Of a stretch of DNA of 9,058 nucleotides, positions 5,754-9,058 are shown piece after piece. Source of the DNA: CAYMUN01 sp964393835 (lineage in GTDB: Bacteria > Patescibacteriota > Saccharimonadia > Saccharimonadales > UBA4665); assembly GCA_964393835.1 (NCBI GenBank), contig CAYMUN010000023.1, positions 1-9,058 on the forward strand. Direction: 5' to 3'. Every line of letters begins with the position of its first letter. Position 1 is the first letter of the stretch. Below the pieces are notes generated by a model. It ran no database searches and was not told the origin of the DNA. It saw only the letters and a program-made list of their open reading frames with translations. The position numbers and the translations under genes were made by a program.

Positions 5754-6394
5754 TATTTGGCCTCCCTGTTGAGTCGCTCGCTAGTAGCTTTGAGGGCAGC
5801 TTGGCTAAAGACAATATTGTCGGCATTGAGGACATCGTAGACATTGACGTAACCGGCGGCTACCAGCTTGACGCCAGGTAGGTTTTGACTGGCTCGGGTA
5901 AGCTCAGGCGTCTTGTGCTCGACAGCTATCAGAATATTTTTGCCGGCGCCGATTTTGGTCAGCAACTTGGCTAGCTCGGCGGTTTTACCGTCTTTGGAGT
6001 TGATATCTTCGATGATGATCAGTTTGCCGGCATCAGCAGCTAGGCTGAGAGCTTGACGGATGGCTAGGCGCTTGGCTTTGGTGTTGAGCTGTTTGGAATA
6101 ATTCTCTTGTCCGGTCGGGCCAAAGGTGATGCCACCACCACGCCAAATTGGTACGCGAGACGAACCGAAACGTGCCCGGCCAGTACCCTTTTGCTTCCAG
6201 GGTTTTTTGCCGCCGCCGCTGACTAAGCCACGGGTCTTGACGACAGCCAGGTTTTCGCGGCCGTTAGCCAGATACATGACATAGGCGGCTTTGAGCAATT
6301 CGTGATTAGTGGGCGCGACGCCAAAGACAGCCTTATCAAGTTTGGCCGGGGCAGCGGCTTTGGTGCCAGTCTTGGTATAGGTAGCAATAGCCAT
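5753..6394 (-). CDS. rplD: Large-subunit ribosomal protein L4
   Basis: L4 is a primary 23S rRNA binder whose long loop lines the exit tunnel opposite L22; in E. coli it is also the autoregulator of the S10 operon. The tunnel loop is evident at 58-98 (L-V-S-G-G-G-K-K-P-W-K-Q-K-G-T-G-R-A-R, then W-R-G-G-G-I-T-F-G-P). The C-terminal Rossmann-like part includes I-I-E-D-I and I-L-I-A-V-E and ends with N-V-Y-D-V-L-N-A-D. Length is 213 aa, normal. The ATG overlaps the rplC stop (TAATG), with GGAGG 7 nt upstream. Whether this L4 binds either leader seen upstream is open. Confidence 0.97.
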   Translation of the reverse strand: MAIATYTKTGTKAAAPAKLDKAVFGVAPTNHELLKAAYVMYLANGRENLAVVKTRGLVSGGGKKPWKQKGTGRARFGSSRVPIWRGGGITFGPTGQENYSKQLNTKAKRLAIRQALSLAADAGKLIIIEDINSKDGKTAELAKLLTKIGAGKNILIAVEHKTPELTRASQNLPGVKLVAAGYVNVYDVLNADNIVFSQAALKATSERLNREAK

Positions 6395-7008
6395 TATTTG
6401 GCCTCCTTGATGATCAGAATGCCCTTTTTAGGGCCCGGTACGGCGCCGGTGACGCCGATGACACCGAGTTCGGTATCGACCAGAGCAACTTTGAGGTTAC
6501 GTACGGTGATCTGGTCGTGACCCAACTGGCCAGCCATCTTGGTACCCTTAAAGATGTGCTGCGGATACATGGAGCCGATAGAACCGGGCTTACGAGTATT
6601 ACCCTTGCCGCCATGGGTCTTGCGCTGGCGGTGGAAGTTGTGGCGACGGATGGTGCCGGCCCAGCCCTTGCCTTTGGTTAGCCCGGTAACGTGGACGGTA
6701 TCGCCGATACTAAAAACGTCGGCGCTGATTTTGCTGCCGACGTTGAGTTCTTCTGGGATGTCATTGAGGCGGAATTCACGAATGATCTTGGGCATGACCT
6801 TGGCGTTTTTGACATGACCGGCCACGCTCTTGGTGAGCTTTTTGGCGGTTTCGGTACCGATCTGCACGGCGGTGTAGCCGTCTTTTTCGGCGGTCTTGTG
6901 GTGCAGTACGGTGTGATCAGCAACAGAAAGCAGGGTAATAGCCGTCACCACACCATCATCTGCGATGGTGCTGGTCATACCGACTTTTCGGGTGATTAAT
7001 GCTTTCAT
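6394..7008 (-). CDS. rplC: Large-subunit ribosomal protein L3
   Basis: L3 is an early 50S assembly protein whose extension approaches the peptidyl transferase centre. The start (M-K-A-L-I-T-R-K-V-G-M-T) is canonical. The extension contains T-K-G-K-G-W-A-G-T-I-R-R-H (111-123), H-G-G-K-G-N-T-R-K-P-G-S-I-G (132-145) and F-K-G-T-K-M-A-G-Q-L-G (153-163). At the place of the methylated glutamine of E. coli L3 (after G-S-I-G) there is a serine, so PrmB-type methylation is not expected. Length is 204 aa, normal. Unlike its downstream partners it has no strong Shine-Dalgarno (only AAAGAG before the ATG) and is preceded by a 209-nt gap with its own candidate promoter and leader. Confidence 0.97.
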   Translation of the reverse strand: MKALITRKVGMTSTIADDGVVTAITLLSVADHTVLHHKTAEKDGYTAVQIGTETAKKLTKSVAGHVKNAKVMPKIIREFRLNDIPEELNVGSKISADVFSIGDTVHVTGLTKGKGWAGTIRRHNFHRQRKTHGGKGNTRKPGSIGSMYPQHIFKGTKMAGQLGHDQITVRNLKVALVDTELGVIGVTGAVPGPKKGILIIKEAK

Positions 7009-7133
7009 TTGCTCTTTCGCTTACTTTTCCGTATCAAGGTTTGACATAAAAAGACCTGGTGCCGAGTGGTTTCTACCCCTGTTAAGAGCAGACCTGCTAC
7101 GCACAACCAAGTACATATTGCACAAAGATACCA
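7009..7133 (-). promoter_or_regulatory. Candidate structured mRNA leader of rplC
   Basis: This non-coding stretch lies between a candidate start site near 7133 and the rplC ATG. It contains AGCAGGTCTGCT (7098-7087), able to form a short hairpin (AGCA/TGCT around GGTC), then CAGGGGTAGAAACC, then a second, near-identical ACCAGGTCT (7060-7052) followed by a T run. GUGC at 7104-7101 can pair with GCAC at 7063-7060, enclosing both elements. The 9-mer AGCAGGTCT is also present in the rpsJ leader. I cannot match it to a named r-protein leader family. The lack of a strong Shine-Dalgarno at rplC would suit control at initiation. Confidence 0.45.
7090..7098 (-). repeat. AGCAGGTCT leader motif, copy in the rplC leader
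   Basis: The minus-strand 9-mer AGCAGGTCT here is identical to 8014-8006 in the rpsJ leader. In both it is followed within about 15 nt by AGGGG. A one-mismatch third copy, ACCAGGTCT, is at 7060-7052. Confidence 0.5.
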
Positions 7134-7145
7134 TAACAGAGTATC
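7127..7145. repeat. GATAC/GTATC inverted repeat over the rplC promoter -10
   Basis: GATAC and GTATC arms of 5 bp flank a 9-bp spacer and overlap the candidate -10 hexamer (7145-7140). It could be an operator or a hairpin at the 5' end of the transcript; arms this short may be chance. Confidence 0.3.
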
Positions 7146-7167
7146 ATGCTTTGATTACCCCAGTCAA
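7140..7167 (-). promoter_or_regulatory. Candidate sigma70-type promoter upstream of rplC
   Basis: TTGACT (7167-7162; five of six to TTGACA) is followed after 16 bp by GATACT (7145-7140; four of six to TATAAT) on the minus strand. A start near 7133 would give a leader of about 125 nt. It lies in the gap left between the 141-aa ORF and rplC, so it could drive rplC and everything downstream independently of rpsJ. I see no convincing terminator in 7168-7217; a GC-rich segment after the 141-aa ORF (7190-7215, with GCC/GGC arms) has no following T run. Confidence 0.5.
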
Positions 7168-7217
7168 CCCGTTGCAAATTCTACAAAATTGAACAGCGGC
7201 CTGCAGTGGGCTTCGTA

Positions 7218-7643
7218 TTAGCCGAAAAGCTGATTCCAGGCTTCGCGCTCTGCTTGAGCCTCAGCCCGCAGGCGGGCCCGTTCGGCTCGTTGCTCGGCAG
7301 CTTTGGTCGCCAGCGCGCCAATGTCATAAAGCTTGCCATCATATAAGAGGTAATCTATGCGCCTCGCCAGCTCCAGGTTATACCGGCCATAGGTTTCCCC
7401 TATGCTGGGTAATTCGCTGCCAAAGTGATCTACAGGAAATCCAAATCCCCGGACATTACCCTGGCGATCATAAGCAATACCTATCGCGTCAAGGGGGCCA
7501 GGAATCTGACCAATAGCATGGTGAAATCGATCACTGGGCACCGGGGGCACCAGAGCACTGAGCAAGTGCGTGCCGGACTGGGAAAACCCCATCCGTATAT
7601 CACCCCTTGATTCTTCAACTGGCAGTTGATTGCCACTTGTCAT
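7218..7643 (-). CDS. Unknown 141-aa protein intercalated between rpsJ and rplC
   Basis: I do not recognise this protein; rpsJ is normally followed directly by rplC. Its ATG is 2 nt after the rpsJ stop (TAACCATG), and there is no clear Shine-Dalgarno, so translation probably relies on reinitiation after rpsJ. Residues 1-45 are mixed and polar, with a V-P-P-V-P stretch (32-36). Residues 50-105 look like a small beta-rich unit (A-I-G-I-A-Y-D-R-Q-G-N-V-R-G-F-G-F-P at 53-70, Y-G-R-Y-N-L-E-L at 85-92, and I-D-Y-L-L-Y-D-G-K-L-Y-D at 96-107). Residues 108-138 are a strongly charged Ala/Arg/Glu single helix or coiled coil, a type seen in RNA- or ribosome-bound proteins. No signal peptide, membrane segment or Cys is present. 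GC is about 55% by hand count, like the ribosomal genes. Function unknown. Confidence 0.75.
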   Translation of the reverse strand: MTSGNQLPVEESRGDIRMGFSQSGTHLLSALVPPVPSDRFHHAIGQIPGPLDAIGIAYDRQGNVRGFGFPVDHFGSELPSIGETYGRYNLELARRIDYLLYDGKLYDIGALATKAAEQRAERARLRAEAQAEREAWNQLFG

Positions 7644-7645
7644 GG

Positions 7646-7975
7646 TTACATCTTAATTTCGACATCGCAGCCAGCCGGGAGCGACAGGTTCATCAGCGAG
7701 TCGATAGTTTTGGGGGTAGGCTCAAAGACATCAATCAGGCGTTTGTGAACGCGCATTTCAAATTGCTCACGGCCTTTTTTGTAGACATGAGGGCTTTTGA
7801 CGACCGTAAACGTACTACGACGAGTTGGCAAAGGGATTGGGCCGGCGAGCGAAGCGCCCGTCCGGAGGGCCGTATCAATAATCTGTTTGGCGGCTTGGTC
7901 GATAACTTTGTGATCATAAGCCTTGAGGCGGATCCGAATCCGTTGCTTAACGTCTGGTTTGGAGGCATCTGCCAT
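7646..7975 (-). CDS. rpsJ: Small-subunit ribosomal protein S10
   Basis: S10 is a 30S head protein and, as NusE, a transcription antitermination and NusG-coupling factor. The 109-aa sequence matches the family: I-R-I-R-L-K-A-Y-D-H-K-V-I-D (13-26), G-P-I-P-L-P-T-R-R (45-53), the S-P-H-V-Y-K-K-G-R-E-Q-F-E-M-R-V-H-K-R-L-I-D (61-82) signature and the L-P-A-G-C-D-V-E-I end. The start gives the expected 8-residue lead-in. AAGGA lies 9 nt upstream, and a further purine tract (GGGGAGGG) sits just 5' of it, facing a CTCCC that could mask it. It is the first ribosomal gene after a strong-looking promoter at 8079-8098 and is followed by an unknown ORF instead of rplC. Confidence 0.97.
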   Translation of the reverse strand: MADASKPDVKQRIRIRLKAYDHKVIDQAAKQIIDTALRTGASLAGPIPLPTRRSTFTVVKSPHVYKKGREQFEMRVHKRLIDVFEPTPKTIDSLMNLSLPAGCDVEIKM

Positions 7976-8072
7976 AGGTGTTATTCCTTCCCTCCCCTCT
8001 CAGGGAGACCTGCTGTAACATCGAGATGTCTTTCAAAAACGACTTTTAGTCAGCAAAATTTAATTATGTTGT
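7976..8072 (-). promoter_or_regulatory. Candidate structured mRNA leader of rpsJ
   Basis: This non-coding stretch of about 97 nt runs from the predicted start site to the rpsJ ATG. Reading along the transcript, GACTAAAAGTC (8051-8041) forms a 4-bp stem with an AAA loop. ACATCTCGATGT (8029-8018) forms a stem capped by CTCG. AGCAGGTCT (8014-8006) follows, and then CTCCC can pair with GGGAG across TGAGAG (about 8007-7992), covering purines just upstream of the AAGGA ribosome site. The AGCAGGTCT motif recurs in the rplC leader. An autoregulatory leader is plausible but is inferred from base pairing by eye. Confidence 0.45.
8006..8014 (-). repeat. AGCAGGTCT leader motif, copy in the rpsJ leader
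   Basis: The minus-strand 9-mer is identical to 7098-7090 in the rplC leader. It is followed here by CCCTGAGAGGGG, so AGGGG trails the 9-mer in both leaders. Confidence 0.5.
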
Positions 8073-8080
8073 AACAACAT
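8066..8080. promoter_or_regulatory. Perfect 15-bp palindrome at the rpsJ promoter, candidate operator
   Basis: ATGTTGT and ACAACAT arms (7 bp each) are perfectly complementary around a single central base. The element overlaps the end of the TATAAT box and covers the predicted start site, the classic place for a repressor. As RNA the one-base loop could not fold into the full stem, which favours a DNA-binding site. Confidence 0.5.
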
Positions 8081-8098
8081 TATACCACACAGTGTCAA
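8079..8098 (-). promoter_or_regulatory. Candidate promoter of the S10 operon
   Basis: On the minus strand a perfect TATAAT (8084-8079) is preceded by TGG, giving an extended -10 (TG-N-TATAAT). A perfect TTGACA (8098-8093) lies upstream but only 8 bp away, so the two boxes cannot form one ordinary promoter. Either the extended -10 works without a -35, or TTGACA pairs with a weaker -10 such as TTACAA (8074-8069, 18 bp spacing). It lies directly after the stop of the 110-aa ORF. Confidence 0.6.
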
Positions 8099-8110
8099 AC
8101 TCAGCGTCTA

Positions 8111-8443
8111 CTAACAGCGCTCAGCTTCGTAATGTAACTCTACTGCCACAGCAATAAGCCCCATGGCTGCCAGCGAATTGGTACTGTCCAGCTCAGCTCC
8201 TGGAAACCGCACCCAGCTTTGAGCACCCGTAAAGTTGACCTGCACCAGGGGGTAATCGTCAGTTTGAAAATCGCCCTGACTGTCGTTATAAATAACACCT
8301 GGCATATGTAACTGCACCATATTGCCTTCGCGGGTATCACCATCCGTACCACTGACTACAAAATCTTGCCCAGCGAGCTCTTGACCGTCGGATTCCGGTG
8401 GCAATAAAAAGATGACATCGGGAGATGGTACTGTGGATCGCAC
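8111..8443 (-). CDS. Unknown 110-aa acidic protein between tuf and rpsJ
   Basis: I do not recognise this protein. It begins with GTG 40 nt after the tuf stop. AAGGA is about 10 nt upstream, rather far, and an in-frame stop nearby rules out a much longer version. It ends with tandem TAG TAG just before the S10 promoter, so it is probably cotranscribed with tuf. The sequence is acidic and beta-strand-like: V-I-F-L-L-P-P (10-16), D-F-V-V-S-G-T-D-G-D (27-36), M-V-Q-L-H-M-P-G-V-I-Y-N-D (42-54), Y-P-L-V-Q-V-N-F-T-G (64-73) and W-V-R-F-P-G-A-E-L-D (77-86), then a hydrophobic helix or strand L-A-A-M-G-L-I-A-V-A-V-E-L (91-103). One Cys closes the chain. No signal peptide is seen. GC is about 51% by hand count. 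Function unknown; weaker start signals make it less certain than the other three unknown ORFs. Confidence 0.6.
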   Translation of the reverse strand: MRSTVPSPDVIFLLPPESDGQELAGQDFVVSGTDGDTREGNMVQLHMPGVIYNDSQGDFQTDDYPLVQVNFTGAQSWVRFPGAELDSTNSLAAMGLIAVAVELHYEAERC

Positions 8444-8483
8444 TACGTGAGTATCCTTGCTAATTTAGGTTATGAACTTTGGA

Positions 8484-9058
8484 CTACTTGACGATCTTGG
8501 TGACGACGCCGGCACCGACGGTGCGGCCGCCCTCGCGGATAGCAAAGCGTAAGCCCTGCTCCATGGCGATAGGAGCGAGCAATTTCACCTTAAAGGTGAT
8601 GGTATCGCCGGGCATGACCATTTCTTTGTCAGCTGGTAATTCTACCTCGCCGGTCACGTCAGTGGTGCGGAAGTAAAACTGCGGCTTGTAACCTTTAAAG
8701 AATGGTGTGTGACGACCGCCCTCTTCTTTGGTCAGGATGTAGACCTCAGAGTCAAACTCGGTGTGCGGGGTGATGGTGCCGGGCTTGGCCAAGACCTGGC
8801 CACGCTCGATGTCATCGCGCTCGATACCGCGCAGCAAGATACCGACATTGTCGCCAGCCTGTCCCTGGTCGAGGTTCTTTTTGAACATTTCGACGCCGGT
8901 GACGACGGTCTTGCGGGTGTCGCGGATGCCGACGATTTCGACTTCTTCGTTAACCTTGACGATACCGGTTTCAACACGGCCGGTGGCAACGGTGCCACGA
9001 CCTTTGATAGAGAAGACGTCTTCGATAGGCATCAGGAAAGGCTTGTCGAGCTCTCGCT
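8484..9058 (-). CDS. tuf: Elongation factor Tu, C-terminal part (truncated by window edge)
   Basis: EF-Tu carries aminoacyl-tRNA to the ribosomal A site as a GTP complex. The visible 191 codons cover domains II and III; the GTPase domain lies beyond the window. The frame enters at R-E-L-D-K-P-F-L-M-P-I-E-D-V-F (start of domain II), continues with G-R-G-T-V-A-T-G-R-V-E, G-I-E-R-D-D-I-E-R-G-Q-V-L and E-G-G-R-H-T-P-F-F, and ends with the canonical F-A-I-R-E-G-G-R-T-V-G-A-G-V-V-T-K-I. It is not a separate gene starting at the internal Met at 9032. A position directly ahead of the S10 operon is the usual tufA arrangement. No terminator is visible after its TAG, so transcription may run on into the 110-aa ORF. 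Confidence 0.97.
   Translation of the reverse strand, partial: RELDKPFLMPIEDVFSIKGRGTVATGRVETGIVKVNEEVEIVGIRDTRKTVVTGVEMFKKNLDQGQAGDNVGILLRGIERDDIERGQVLAKPGTITPHTEFDSEVYILTKEEGGRHTPFFKGYKPQFYFRTTDVTGEVELPADKEMVMPGDTITFKVKLLAPIAMEQGLRFAIREGGRTVGAGVVTKIVK

Noticed and set aside
7041..7070. Plus-strand TTGACA at 7041-7046 as an antisense promoter
   Set aside because: No acceptable -10 follows at 16-18 bp and nothing on the plus strand would be served.
7050..7100. Purine-riboswitch-like string (TTTCTACC) on the plus strand in the rplC gap
   Set aside because: No gene lies downstream on the plus strand and the rest of the aptamer core is missing; the minus-strand reading as an rplC leader fits better.
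7188..7217. Rho-independent terminator after the 141-aa ORF
   Set aside because: The GC-rich arms are short and no T run follows on the minus strand.
8444..8483. Terminator or promoter between tuf and the 110-aa ORF
   Set aside because: The 40 nt are AT-rich without a stem or paired promoter boxes that I can support.

Overview
The window is a stretch of the tuf / S10 / spc ribosomal-protein cluster of a bacterium, read almost entirely from the minus strand. In transcription order (right to left) it holds the 3' end of tuf, an unknown 110-aa ORF, rpsJ, an unknown 141-aa ORF, rplC, rplD, rplW, rplB, an unknown 106-aa ORF, rpsS, rplV, rpsC, rplP, rpmC, rpsQ, rplN, rplX, rplE, an unknown 71-aa ORF, rpsN, and the first codons of what is by position rpsH. 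The order of the recognised genes is the classical bacterial one. What is unusual is that four small proteins I do not recognise sit between canonical neighbours.

Organism: bacterial, standard stop codons (TGA ends rplP, rpsQ and the 106-aa ORF, so TGA is not recoded). The hyper-compact layout (most junctions overlap by 1 or 4 nt or are 1-4 nt apart), Lys/Ala/Glu-rich tails on L23, S17, L22 and L5, and unknown small genes inserted in the ribosomal operon would fit a member of the Candidate Phyla Radiation / Patescibacteria, possibly Saccharibacteria-like. This is inference from style, not from a search. Sampled ribosomal genes are about 55-58% GC by hand count.

Region by region: 8484-9058 is the EF-Tu C-terminal part. 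8111-8443 is a GTG-started unknown ORF 40 nt behind tuf. 7976-8110 is a regulatory gap with a TG-extended TATAAT box, a perfect 15-bp palindrome over the start-site region, and a leader with several short hairpins before rpsJ. The 141-aa ORF follows rpsJ by 2 nt. 7009-7217 is the largest gap, with a second candidate promoter and a leader before rplC that shares the 9-mer AGCAGGTCT with the rpsJ leader. From rplC to rpsN the genes form one uninterrupted translationally coupled array, in which the Shine-Dalgarno sequence of each gene is written into the last codons of the gene before it. The 106-aa and 71-aa ORFs obey the same rule, so they are integrated working members of the array rather than debris.

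Together the known genes supply large-subunit proteins L2, L3, L4, L5, L14, L16, L22, L23, L24 and L29, small-subunit proteins S3, S10, S14, S17 and S19 (and S8 beyond the edge), and EF-Tu. The best candidates for undescribed biology are the four intercalated ORFs and the paired rpsJ/rplC leaders.
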